Source: Xestospongia bergquistia
Taxonomy: Eukaryota > Porifera > Demospongiae > Haplosclerida > Petrosiidae
Direction: 5' to 3'
Assembly (NCBI GenBank): GCA_963965975.1
Contig: OZ014420.1
Coordinates: 1,080,001 to 1,144,000, forward strand
Length of the DNA: 64,000 bases
Below the pieces are notes generated by a model that was not told the origin of the DNA, searched no databases, and saw only the letters and a list, made by a program, of their open reading frames with translations. Shown in pieces: positions 11,346 through 20,445 of this stretch. Both the position numbers and the translations under genes were made by a program. How positions within the stretch are numbered: the first letter of the stretch is position 1; each line of letters opens with the position of its first letter.

Positions 11346-11406
11346 GTAAGTAAGAGAATACGGTATATTGACATCTAATGTTTTTCTTTTTATAAATAGT
11401 TGGAAA
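11215..11406 (+). promoter_or_regulatory. Duplicated upstream block and 5' UTR intron of gene B
   Basis: The block around 11223-11245 (ATGACTACAGACATCCAATTATGG) resembles 15778-15796 and 16346-16373. It is followed by a short first exon ending CAAAG, an intron 11346-11399 (GTAAGTAAGAG ... TTTATAAATAG) and TTGGAAA before the ATG. The same order and nearly the same bases occur before gene D. Conservation in three places suggests promoter or leader function, though recent duplication alone could also explain it. Confidence 0.5.
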
Positions 11407-14400
11407 ATGATTGCTTATTATGCTCTGATACTGTTGACCCTTAAGTTGTTTGTAAAGGCTGATGAGTCTGTAGTGATTCCAGCTTATGAGAGTGACTGTG
11501 TTACAAAGAAAACAGACTTCTCTTACAACACCAGCCTGGATATACTGTTAAACATGTTAGAAAGCAATACTGAGTTAATTCTCTCTGTGGGCTGTCACAA
11601 GTTGACAGAGTATAGGTTAGTACGTAATTTAACTAATATTACACTCAAAGGTGAAAGTAATGAAGTAATTATTACCTGTGAAAGAGGAACAGGTCTAGCA
11701 TTTTTTAACATTTCTAACTTGGCTCTAGAAAATGTCATTATCAAGGGCTGTGGTTTAGTTGGCAATAAAAACTTAAGAGATGCACTTGCAGTAGTCAACA
11801 AGACAATAGCCATATTTCATCAGGTTATTGACAACACCAAAGTGGCCATGTTCCTTGCAGATATTGATGGTCTATCAATGAGGAATATGACAGTGAAAGA
11901 CAACACAGGAATTGGTGTATTAGCAATAAATATAATGGGCACTTCTCTCATAACAGAGGTAACATTCATGAATAACAAACCACCTAATTGCCCACTAAAT
12001 ACTAGTATCTATATTTTGTTAAATCAACTTGACAGTGTTGGAGGTGGAATGTACCTTATATATACTGATTATATTAATAACACAGATGTCTTAATTCCAT
12101 CACTTACAATCATCAACTCTGTTTTCCTTGACAATGAGCATTGTAATCCTTCTGAGGCTGTTCCTCTTGTTTATGAATTGTCATCAACTGTCAGAAAGGC
12201 AGGATTTATGATAGGAGGTGGAGGTGGAATGGGACTTATTCTCTCTCCAATTTATTTCTCTGTCAATGTCACTATTTTATATACTGATTTCAAAATGAAC
12301 AAAGGATTGTATGGAGGTGCTATTCATATCGATCAATATCAAGGATCAAGTGGGTCTCATATTTTTATTAATCATTGCTCGTTTGAAGAAAATGGCTTTG
12401 AACCTCTCTATTCACCTGATGGCATATACTCAAATGGTGGTGCTATTGCAGTTATTATGAATGTTGAATATCTGGAATACTTGGACAATTTAGAGAAGAT
12501 TTTTTCTGAACTAAAGCCAAACATTATATTAATTAGAAATTCTACTTTTGTCAAAAACAGAGGTATCACATCAGGAGTCTTGTATTTGTATGCACTAAAC
12601 TCACCATTGACAACAATAGAGAATGAAAATCAAGTCATATTCAGTGACTGCGAATTTAGCGAAAACATTGCCATTGTGTCACCTGTTTTAACTGCGGTTG
12701 AAAATAAATTTGATGCTAATGAACCTGGAGTACAACTACATATGCACAACATCAAAGTTTGCAATAACAGTGTTTCTCAGGAACAAGTTGATCTAAATGC
12801 TCATGATGCTATCATTGTTCTAATATCAATTAATGTAACTATTAGTGGTGATTCAGTATTCAGTAACAATGAAGGATCACCACTGTATACTGTTACAAGT
12901 GTTGTTAATATTATGGACAATGTGAGATTTGAAGACAACAGTGCCTCATCAGGAGGAGCAATATACCTCTTTACAAACTCTTTTATTGTTATAAAAGACA
13001 ACACTAACCTTAAATTTGTTAACAATTCAGCTACTAGATACGGAGGTGCAATATTCGTGCTATTACCTGGTACAGGAGCAGAATTTTCTGGCTTTAACAA
13101 TTGTTTTTTCTGGTTTGAAGAGATCGATTTCTATTGCAACCTCTTCACTAGCAATTGTACTGATCCAGGTACATTTAACATAACAGTGGAGTTTCAAGGT
13201 AACACAGCACCTTTAGGTACAGTTATGTATGGTTCAACATTACGAACATGTTCATGGTATACCCAATATAAAGAAAGGTATGGAGGTATGTCTGGGTTTG
13301 AACTTTTAAGCCATATACCAGGTGACAAATTCATATTTCAACCAGGCCTTGATAATAATCGTGCCATCAACACTGATGCCTTGTATCTTAATGTCTCTGA
13401 CATAGTTGGTAACAATGATAGTAATCCTATCTCTGTATTTCCAGGAGAGACAATCATTATCAATGTCACTGCACTTGATGGTCTTAATCAAACTGTACCC
13501 CTAGCTATTGCATCTCAAACATCTGCCAGTACTAATGGATCTTTCACATCATCACAACTAGGACTCTCTGGATATTGGTTTTTATCTGGTAATAATGTAG
13601 CAGAGCCTGTCCAAGCTACTATATTTGGTAGTAATAGCATCAATGTCTCTATTTCTCTTTATAGTATTACATCCTCTGCATCAGGTACTCTTTATGTTGA
13701 GCTTCAAGATTGTCTGTATGGTTTTGAATTTCGAAACGATTCTTGTGTTTGCAATCCTAATTTCCTACAAGAACATGATCAATTTGATGACTCATTTGTT
13801 GGGTGTAATCAAACTTCTGGTTATATTACTGTTTCACGATTCTTTTGGCTTGGAATGACTCCAGTGAACAAGTACACACTTCATTCTTGTATTATGGATT
13901 ACTGCACTCAAGGTGCAGTATCTTTTAGAGGAGAAGAAAACATTAATACTCAATGTGATAACAATCGAACTGGAATTCTTTGTGGTCAATGTGCAGGAGA
14001 ACTGAGTATTGTATTTGGTTCTAACAGATGTTTAACTTGTTCTACTGATGCAAGAATTTTTGGCTTCATTCTGTTATTTCTACTAATGGGCGTTGTTCTT
14101 GTTGTTGCTATAGCCTTCCTGAATTTCACAGTTACAGAAGGATATTTAAATGGAGTCATTTTCTACAGCAACATCATAAGCTTCTTTATACCAATGTTAG
14201 CACCTTTCATTGGTGATGGCACTGCTATCTTTATATTCATCTCATGGATCAATTTCGATCCTGGTGTGGAAACTTGTATCTATAATGGCATGGATTCTCT
14301 GGCACGAACAGGTCTCAGATTTTTGTTTCCATTATATTTATTTTTTTTAATGTTTGTGATTGTCTTCTTAGCTAGACGTTCAAAAAGAATTTCTAAGGCA

Positions 14401-15267
14401 GGGTTCTCAGCTACAAGAGCCTTTGCTACACTTTTGTTACTTTGTTATACCTCCATTGCAACAACATGTGTTGAATTGTTGAGTTTTATTAGAATTCATG
14501 GTCCCTCTGGTACATATGTTGGCTGGCGTACTGATCCTAATGTTATATATGGTAATAAAGTGCATGGTTTTCTAGTATTTGTAGCAGTGTGTTTCTTAGC
14601 ATTTTATATTATTCCATTTTCATTGATTCTTCTATGCCCACCGTATGTACTAAGTAGGACTAGACTTGGACAGTATTTAGTTCTACATTTCAAACCAATT
14701 TTTGATGCATTTTGGAATCCACTCAAACCCAAATTTACTTTTTGGATTGGATTTCGTTGTATAATTCGAATTGCTCCTTTGATTATTGCAGGAATTACCA
14801 ATTATCCTGATAATTCCTTTAGCATAGCAGTATTTGTAGCTTGCTTGCTCTTTCTTCATGAAAATCTTCAACCATTTCAAGGAAGAACTCAGAACAGAAT
14901 TGAAACATACCTCATGATAAATTTGCTCCTTTTGGCTATTGGAGGACTCTATTATCCACAGAAAGCAGAAGAGTTTGATGACCCTTCATCTGATTTCTAC
15001 ATCATCATTTTAGTTTTGTTTGCTTACTGTGGCTTCGTATTTGTTGTCATTCTCCATATACATATTCGATTTCCCCAAATATTGCCAACTTTTAAGAAAA
15101 CTTTAAAGAAATGTTACAAGTGTAGGTGTTGCAAGAAGAAAGAGAAATTAGATTATGATAATCATACTGAAAGTTCTGAGATAGATGAAATTCCTAAAGT
15201 ATCTTCTTCTGAACTCCGTGAATCTATTCTTGAAAGTGGTTTTTCATTGGTACCTTATACTGATTGA
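11407..15267 (+). CDS. Beta-helix ectodomain / multi-TM receptor-like protein, copy B
   Basis: A single-exon frame of 1286 codons. ATG 11407 is the first ATG after the leader intron and opens a signal peptide (YYALILLTLKLFVKA). The ectodomain has repeated beta-helix motifs (SSGGAIYLFTNSF, TRYGGAIF) and dozens of N-x-S/T sites. The stalk is Cys-rich (CLYGFEFRNDSCVC, NRTGILCGQC, CLTC). About eight TM helices follow, with PIFDAFWNPLKPKFTFW in the loop before the last helices, then a Cys/Lys cluster (KKCYKCRCCKKKEK) and an ELRESIL motif in the tail. It is very close to copy D over residues 1-200 and from about 600 to the end, but clearly diverged between. Function unknown. Confidence 0.8.
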   Translation: MIAYYALILLTLKLFVKADESVVIPAYESDCVTKKTDFSYNTSLDILLNMLESNTELILSVGCHKLTEYRLVRNLTNITLKGESNEVIITCERGTGLAFFNISNLALENVIIKGCGLVGNKNLRDALAVVNKTIAIFHQVIDNTKVAMFLADIDGLSMRNMTVKDNTGIGVLAINIMGTSLITEVTFMNNKPPNCPLNTSIYILLNQLDSVGGGMYLIYTDYINNTDVLIPSLTIINSVFLDNEHCNPSEAVPLVYELSSTVRKAGFMIGGGGGMGLILSPIYFSVNVTILYTDFKMNKGLYGGAIHIDQYQGSSGSHIFINHCSFEENGFEPLYSPDGIYSNGGAIAVIMNVEYLEYLDNLEKIFSELKPNIILIRNSTFVKNRGITSGVLYLYALNSPLTTIENENQVIFSDCEFSENIAIVSPVLTAVENKFDANEPGVQLHMHNIKVCNNSVSQEQVDLNAHDAIIVLISINVTISGDSVFSNNEGSPLYTVTSVVNIMDNVRFEDNSASSGGAIYLFTNSFIVIKDNTNLKFVNNSATRYGGAIFVLLPGTGAEFSGFNNCFFWFEEIDFYCNLFTSNCTDPGTFNITVEFQGNTAPLGTVMYGSTLRTCSWYTQYKERYGGMSGFELLSHIPGDKFIFQPGLDNNRAINTDALYLNVSDIVGNNDSNPISVFPGETIIINVTALDGLNQTVPLAIASQTSASTNGSFTSSQLGLSGYWFLSGNNVAEPVQATIFGSNSINVSISLYSITSSASGTLYVELQDCLYGFEFRNDSCVCNPNFLQEHDQFDDSFVGCNQTSGYITVSRFFWLGMTPVNKYTLHSCIMDYCTQGAVSFRGEENINTQCDNNRTGILCGQCAGELSIVFGSNRCLTCSTDARIFGFILLFLLMGVVLVVAIAFLNFTVTEGYLNGVIFYSNIISFFIPMLAPFIGDGTAIFIFISWINFDPGVETCIYNGMDSLARTGLRFLFPLYLFFLMFVIVFLARRSKRISKAGFSATRAFATLLLLCYTSIATTCVELLSFIRIHGPSGTYVGWRTDPNVIYGNKVHGFLVFVAVCFLAFYIIPFSLILLCPPYVLSRTRLGQYLVLHFKPIFDAFWNPLKPKFTFWIGFRCIIRIAPLIIAGITNYPDNSFSIAVFVACLLFLHENLQPFQGRTQNRIETYLMINLLLLAIGGLYYPQKAEEFDDPSSDFYIIILVLFAYCGFVFVVILHIHIRFPQILPTFKKTLKKCYKCRCCKKKEKLDYDNHTESSEIDEIPKVSSSELRESILESGFSLVPYTD

Positions 15268-15276
15268 TTAATTGAT

Positions 15277-15289
15277 TGTGTGTGTGCGC

Positions 15290-15320
<31 letters not shown>

Positions 15321-15331
15321 TGTGTGTGTGT
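15277..15331. repeat. (TG)n-(CG)n-(TG)n alternating purine-pyrimidine tract
   Basis: An unbroken 55-nt alternation of pyrimidine and purine with a pure CG core at about 15286-15304. It starts 10 bp after the stop codon of gene B. Such tracts can adopt Z-DNA. A run of CpG this long is conspicuous in AT-rich sequence. The corresponding spot after gene A has only a short GT run. Confidence 0.9.
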
Positions 15332-16338
15332 AGTCAGTTATACAATTCAATAATTTTACATTCAAATTTTTTTCTGAATTTAGTTAAATGTTAACATTTT
15401 TAGAATAAAAGGATATTGGTTTTGACTTTCTTAAATATTACAACTTTAACACATGACAATTTGTGACATCAAAACTCTCACTGTTACTATCTTGCTATAT
15501 GTCAGAGAATGTTAGATGAGTCATATATACTTATTAAAAAACTCATTTACATGTCTATAATTATTAACATTTAATTTCATCTTTTGCAATGCCTTATGTT
15601 GTAACACAAAACACTGTCAATATAGTGAATTAGTGACCTTCTGTGTAATCCACACTAATGGAATGTGATTGAATAAACTGTTACATGTCACACTGATCAG
15701 GTGCTCTAAGTGTTACATAGTAACTGCTCATTAGTGGACAAATATGCTGACGAAGAATAAAATATATATGCGTATACTTCTTGTGACCACAGACATTTAT
15801 CTTAAAAGTTGTTTTCAATGATATCACAAAATTGATATTGTAACATCTGTTAGGGTTGTAATGTTTCATGTACAATTTTTAGATATTTGATATATATAAT
15901 ATACCATATTGACATTGTTTAACAAAAGTAGCTTTTGACAATTGATATCAATAGTTTATCGCTATGCAGTTTTACAGTTGATGTCATACTCACAAGGAGA
16001 TTTATCAACATCAAGGATCTTAAATCATTATTGATAATAGCTCATAAATGTTGAAGAAAATGGCTATTTTCTCCTGAATTTCGCAATCAATTGGTGGTGC
16101 CATAGTCATTCTCATGAATGTTCAATAAGTTTGAGAGGAGAGTTGGAAATAACATTCAGCTGGAAAATAATATGCTACCAACTTTTAATTGCACACATGA
16201 ATATTTAATCTATATTCAAACAAAATATATTTACTGTACACCTTGTCAGTGTGACTGACTATAAAATGTGAAGTGTTACATGTGATAAGGTGCTCTAGTG
16301 AGGCAAATTAATTGTATAAAGTTTAATAATCCCCATAC
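15332..16338. other. Spacer between copies B and D with a relic copy
   Basis: It contains the duplicated 3' phrase with AATAAA (15404-15409), an upstream-like block at 15770-15796 (TTGTGACCACAGACATT), and the decayed coding fragment annotated separately. The rest is AT-rich with no frame of interest. Confidence 0.6.
15998..16165 (+). pseudogene. Relic of a fourth beta-helix/multi-TM gene
   Basis: The stretch aligns by eye with copy D at about 17410-17585. Shared blocks include TTATCAACATCAAGG (compare TTGATCAATATCGAGG), TTGAAGAAAATGGCT, and CAATTGGTGGTGCCAT followed by ATTATGAATRTT-like sequence. The frame is broken by small indels and stops. Its own upstream block at 15770-15796 suggests that a whole gene once stood here and lost most of its body. 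Confidence 0.75.
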
Positions 16339-16521
16339 TAGGAAGCCTCATGTGACCACAGGCATCCATTTATGGAGTAATTAATAACATTCTAGTGTAT
16401 TATTATGAACAGTCCATAACAATAGTTCATTGACTTCTTTCTCTAATGTTATTTTCAAGGTAAGTAAGAGATTACTGTACATTGAGATCTAGTGTCTTCC
16501 TTTTCTATAAATAGTTGGAAA
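16339..16521 (+). promoter_or_regulatory. Duplicated upstream block and 5' UTR intron of gene D
   Basis: CTCATGTGACCACAGGCATCCATTTATGG (16345-16373) is the third copy of the upstream block. A leader exon ends TTCAAG. The intron begins at 16460 (GTAAGTAAGAG) and ends at 16514 (TATAAATAG). TTGGAAA precedes the ATG exactly as in gene B. Confidence 0.5.
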
Positions 16522-19500
16522 ATGAGTGCTTATTATGCTCTGATACTGTTGACCCTTAAGTTGTTTGTAAAGGCTGATGAGTCTGTAGTGATTCCAGCTT
16601 ATGATAGTGACTGTGTTACAAAGAATACAGACTTCTCTTACAACACCAGCCTGGATACAATGTTAAACATGTTTGACAGCAATACTGAGTTAGTTCTCTC
16701 TGATGGCTGTCACAAGTTGACAGAGTATAGGTTAGTACGTAATTTAACTAATATTACACTCAAAGGTGAAAGTAATGAAGTAATTATTACCTGTGGAGGA
16801 GGAACAGGGCTAGCATTTTTTAACATTTCTAACTTGGCTCTAGAAAATGTCATTATTAAGGGCTGTGGTTTAGTTGGCAATAAAAACTTAAGAGATGCAC
16901 TTGCAGTAGTCAACAAGACAATAGTCATATTTCATCAGGTTATTGACAACACAAAAGTGGCCATGTTCCTTGCAGACATTGATGGTCTATCAATGAGGAA
17001 TATGACAGTGAAAGACAACATAGGAATTGGTGTATTAGCAATAAATATAATGGGCACTTCTCTCATAACAGAGGTAACATTTATGAATAACAAACCACCT
17101 TCATGCATTGGGTTTCTTGGTTTTGCAGGAGGTGGACTACTTCTTTTATACACAGACTATAAGAATGATAGCAATGTTCCAACTCCCACTCTTATAATTG
17201 CCAACTCTTATTTCCTTGATAACGAGCAATGTAGTGTTTTTGTTGTTGCCCCTCTTGTTTATAATTTGTCACCAAGTGTTAGGAATTTGGGATTTCGTTT
17301 GGGAGGAGGTGGTGGAATGGGACTAATTCTCTCTCCAAGTTACTTTTCTGTCAATGTCACTATCGTAGGAACTGAATTTAAAAAGAACAAGGGATTCAAT
17401 GGAGGTGGTATCCATATTGATCAATATCGAGGTTTGAGTGGATCCTATATTGTTATTGATGATTGCTCATTTGAAGAAAATGGCTTTGAGGATCTTTTTT
17501 CTCGTGATATGTTTATACACTCAATTGGTGGTGCCATTGCAATTATTATGAATATTGAATATAATAATGAGTTAGAGGGGAATGTTGAAGAAGTACAGCC
17601 AAATGTCATATTAGTGACAAATACCAGCTTTATTGAAAACAGAGGTTATTGGTCAGCTGGTGTTTTTGTGTATGGCCTAAACTCACCATTGACAACAATA
17701 GAGAATGAAAACCAAGTCATATTCAGTGACTGTGAATTTAGTGAAAACATTGCCACTCTATCACCTGTTATAACAGCAGTTGAGAAAAAATTTGATGCTT
17801 TTGAACCCGGAGTTCAACTACATTTGCACAATATCAAGATAAGCGATAACAAGGTTTCTCAGCTGCAACGGATAAATCAAGAAGCTCATGATGCTATTAT
17901 TACTTTAGCATCAATAAATGTAACTATTAGTGGTGAGTCTATATTTAGCAACAATAAAGCATCACCATTATTGTCTGATAAAAGTATTATTAATTTTAAG
18001 GATAACATACGATTTGAAAATAATAGTGCCACATCAGGAGGAGCAATAGTTGTTCTTACAGATTCATATCTGGTTATAAAAAACAATACCAACCTTAGCT
18101 TTGTTAACAATTTAGCTACTAGTTATGGAGGTGCAATATACTTTATTCGTTCTGGTCCTGGAATAGAGATCAGTGATTCAGGTTGCTTTATGTGGTTTGA
18201 GAAAATTGATCCTTATTGTGGTTTCATCACGCCAGATTGTATTGATCCAGGTACACTAAACATTACAGTGAATTTTAAAGATAATGTAGCACAGTTGGGC
18301 TCAACTATATATGGTTCTACATTACAAACATGTTCATGGTACAATCAATATAAAGTAAAGTATGGAGGCATGTCTGGGTTTGAACTTTTAAGCCATATAC
18401 CAGGTGACAAATTCATATTTCAACCAGGTCTTGATAATAATCGTGTCATCAACACTGATGCCTTGTATCTCAATGTCTCTGACATAGTTGGTAACAATGA
18501 TAGTAATCCTATCCCTGTATTTCCAGGAGAGACAATCATTATTAACCTTACTGCACTTGATGGTCTTAATCAAACTGTACCCCTAGCTATTGCATCTCAA
18601 ATATCTGCCAGTACTAATGGATCTTTCACATCATCACAACTAGGACTCTCAGGATATTGGTTTCTACCTGGTGACAATGTAGCAGAGCCTGTCCAAGCTT
18701 CTATCTTTGGTAGTAATAGCACCAATGTCTCTATTGCTCTATATAGTATTACATCCTCTGCATCTAGTACTGTTTATGTTGAGCTTCAAGATTGTCTGTA
18801 TGGTTTTGAATTTCGAAACAATTCTTGTGTTTGTAGTCCTGACATCCAACAAGGACATGACCAATTTGATGACTCGTTTGTTGGGTGTAATCAAACTACT
18901 GGTTATATTACTGTTCCACGATTCTTTTGGTTTGGAATGACACCAGTGAACAAGTACACACTTCATTCTTGTATTAAAGATTACTGCACTCAAGGTGCAG
19001 TATCTTTTAGAGGAGAAGAAAATGTTGACACTCAATGTGATAACAATCGAACTGGAATTCTTTGTGGTCAGTGTACAGGAGGACTGAGTATTGTATTTGG
19101 TTCTAACAGATGTTTAACTTGTTCTACTGATGCAAGAATCTTTGGCTTCATTCTGTTATTTATACTAATGGGAATTGTTCTTGTTGTTGCTATAGCCTTC
19201 CTAAATTTTACAGTCACAGAAGGATATTTAAATGGAGTCATTTTCTACAGTAACATTATAAGTTTCTTTATACCAACTTTAGCACCTTTTATCGATAAAG
19301 CCACTACTATCTTTATATTCATCTCATGGATCAATTTCAATCCTGGTGTGGAAACTTGTATCTATAATGGCATGGATTCTCTGGCACGAACAGGTCTCAG
19401 ATTTTTGTTTCCATTATATTTATTTTTTTTAATGTTTGTGATTGTCTTCTTAGCTAGACATTCAAAAAGAATTTCCAAGGCAGGGTTCTCAGCTACAAGA

Positions 19501-20379
19501 GCTTTTGCTACTCTTTTGTTACTTTGTTATACCTCCATTGCAACAACATGTGTTGAATTATTGAGTTTTATTAGAATTCATGGTCCCTCTGGTACATATG
19601 TTGGCTGGCGTACTGATCCTAATGTTATATATGGTAATAGAGTGCATGGTTTTCTAGTATTTGTAGCAGTGGGTCTCTTAACATTTTATATTATTCCATT
19701 TTCATTGATTCTTCTATGCCCACCATATGTACTTAGTAGGACTAGACTTGGACAGTATTTAGTTCTACATTTCAAACCAATTTTTGATGCATTTTGGAAT
19801 CCACTCAAACCTAAATTTACCTTTTGGATTGGATTTCGTTGTGTGATTCGAATTCCTCTTTTGATTATTGTAGGAACTACCAATTATCCTGAAAATACCT
19901 TTAGCATAGCAGTATTTGTAGCCTGCTTACTGTTTCTACATGAAACTCTTCAACCATTTAAAGGAAGAGGTCAGAACAGAATTGAAACATACTTCATGAT
20001 AAATTTGCTTCTCTTGGCTATTGGAGGACTCTATTACCCCCGGAGAGCAGATGAGGATTTCGATGATCTTTCATCTGATTTCTACATCATAATTTTAGTT
20101 TTGTTTGCTTACTGTTGCTTTATATTTGTCGGTATTTTTCATATTCATATTCGATTTCCCCAAACTTTGCCAGTTCTTAAGAAAACTGCTATGAAATGTT
20201 ACAAGTGTAGGTGTTGTAAGAAAGAAGAAAAAAAAGATGATACCACTGTTCCGACAACAACAATTACCATTGAAAAAAAAGATATAATTATTCCCAAGGT
20301 ATATAATGCTTCCTTATTGCGTGAACCTTTACTTGAGTGTGGGGGAAGTATTTTATTAACAGAAATAACAACAAAATAA
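16522..20379 (+). CDS. Beta-helix ectodomain / multi-TM receptor-like protein, copy D
   Basis: A single-exon frame of 1285 codons, the closest paralog of copy B. ATG 16522 follows the leader intron and opens the same signal peptide as B. It has the same order of parts: beta-helix with GGA motifs (SGGAIVVLTDSYL, SYGGAIYF), stalk with CLYGFEFRNNSCVC and NRTGILCGQC, about eight TM helices, the PIFDAFWNPLKPKFTFW loop, a KCYKCRCCKK cluster and an LLREPLL tail motif. The tail motif is shared with copy A (ELREPLL), which hints at a cytoplasmic interaction or sorting signal. It differs strongly from B at about residues 205-460, with changed loops and insertions. The stop lies only 66 bp from the stop of convergent COQ4. 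Function unknown. Confidence 0.8.
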   Translation: MSAYYALILLTLKLFVKADESVVIPAYDSDCVTKNTDFSYNTSLDTMLNMFDSNTELVLSDGCHKLTEYRLVRNLTNITLKGESNEVIITCGGGTGLAFFNISNLALENVIIKGCGLVGNKNLRDALAVVNKTIVIFHQVIDNTKVAMFLADIDGLSMRNMTVKDNIGIGVLAINIMGTSLITEVTFMNNKPPSCIGFLGFAGGGLLLLYTDYKNDSNVPTPTLIIANSYFLDNEQCSVFVVAPLVYNLSPSVRNLGFRLGGGGGMGLILSPSYFSVNVTIVGTEFKKNKGFNGGGIHIDQYRGLSGSYIVIDDCSFEENGFEDLFSRDMFIHSIGGAIAIIMNIEYNNELEGNVEEVQPNVILVTNTSFIENRGYWSAGVFVYGLNSPLTTIENENQVIFSDCEFSENIATLSPVITAVEKKFDAFEPGVQLHLHNIKISDNKVSQLQRINQEAHDAIITLASINVTISGESIFSNNKASPLLSDKSIINFKDNIRFENNSATSGGAIVVLTDSYLVIKNNTNLSFVNNLATSYGGAIYFIRSGPGIEISDSGCFMWFEKIDPYCGFITPDCIDPGTLNITVNFKDNVAQLGSTIYGSTLQTCSWYNQYKVKYGGMSGFELLSHIPGDKFIFQPGLDNNRVINTDALYLNVSDIVGNNDSNPIPVFPGETIIINLTALDGLNQTVPLAIASQISASTNGSFTSSQLGLSGYWFLPGDNVAEPVQASIFGSNSTNVSIALYSITSSASSTVYVELQDCLYGFEFRNNSCVCSPDIQQGHDQFDDSFVGCNQTTGYITVPRFFWFGMTPVNKYTLHSCIKDYCTQGAVSFRGEENVDTQCDNNRTGILCGQCTGGLSIVFGSNRCLTCSTDARIFGFILLFILMGIVLVVAIAFLNFTVTEGYLNGVIFYSNIISFFIPTLAPFIDKATTIFIFISWINFNPGVETCIYNGMDSLARTGLRFLFPLYLFFLMFVIVFLARHSKRISKAGFSATRAFATLLLLCYTSIATTCVELLSFIRIHGPSGTYVGWRTDPNVIYGNRVHGFLVFVAVGLLTFYIIPFSLILLCPPYVLSRTRLGQYLVLHFKPIFDAFWNPLKPKFTFWIGFRCVIRIPLLIIVGTTNYPENTFSIAVFVACLLFLHETLQPFKGRGQNRIETYFMINLLLLAIGGLYYPRRADEDFDDLSSDFYIIILVLFAYCCFIFVGIFHIHIRFPQTLPVLKKTAMKCYKCRCCKKEEKKDDTTVPTTTITIEKKDIIIPKVYNASLLREPLLECGGSILLTEITTK

Positions 20380-20445
20380 TGCACAAATGATCTGATAGTT
20401 TGTTTGTATTTGTTTAATTACATATTATTTCTGGAGTAAAGAATG

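Noticed and set aside
11595-19883. Minus-strand frames opposite genes B and D that look conserved between the copies
   Set aside because: Their conservation follows from the sense-strand paralogy. They are complements of hydrophobic or beta-rich coding sequence, without starts or splice sites of their own.
6802-20379. Bacterial origin by horizontal transfer of the intronless beta-helix genes
   Set aside because: Despite the bacterial-looking GGA beta-helix repeats and lack of coding introns, each has a eukaryotic signal peptide, many N-glycosylation sites, a leader intron and the local base composition. An old animal or protist family is more likely.
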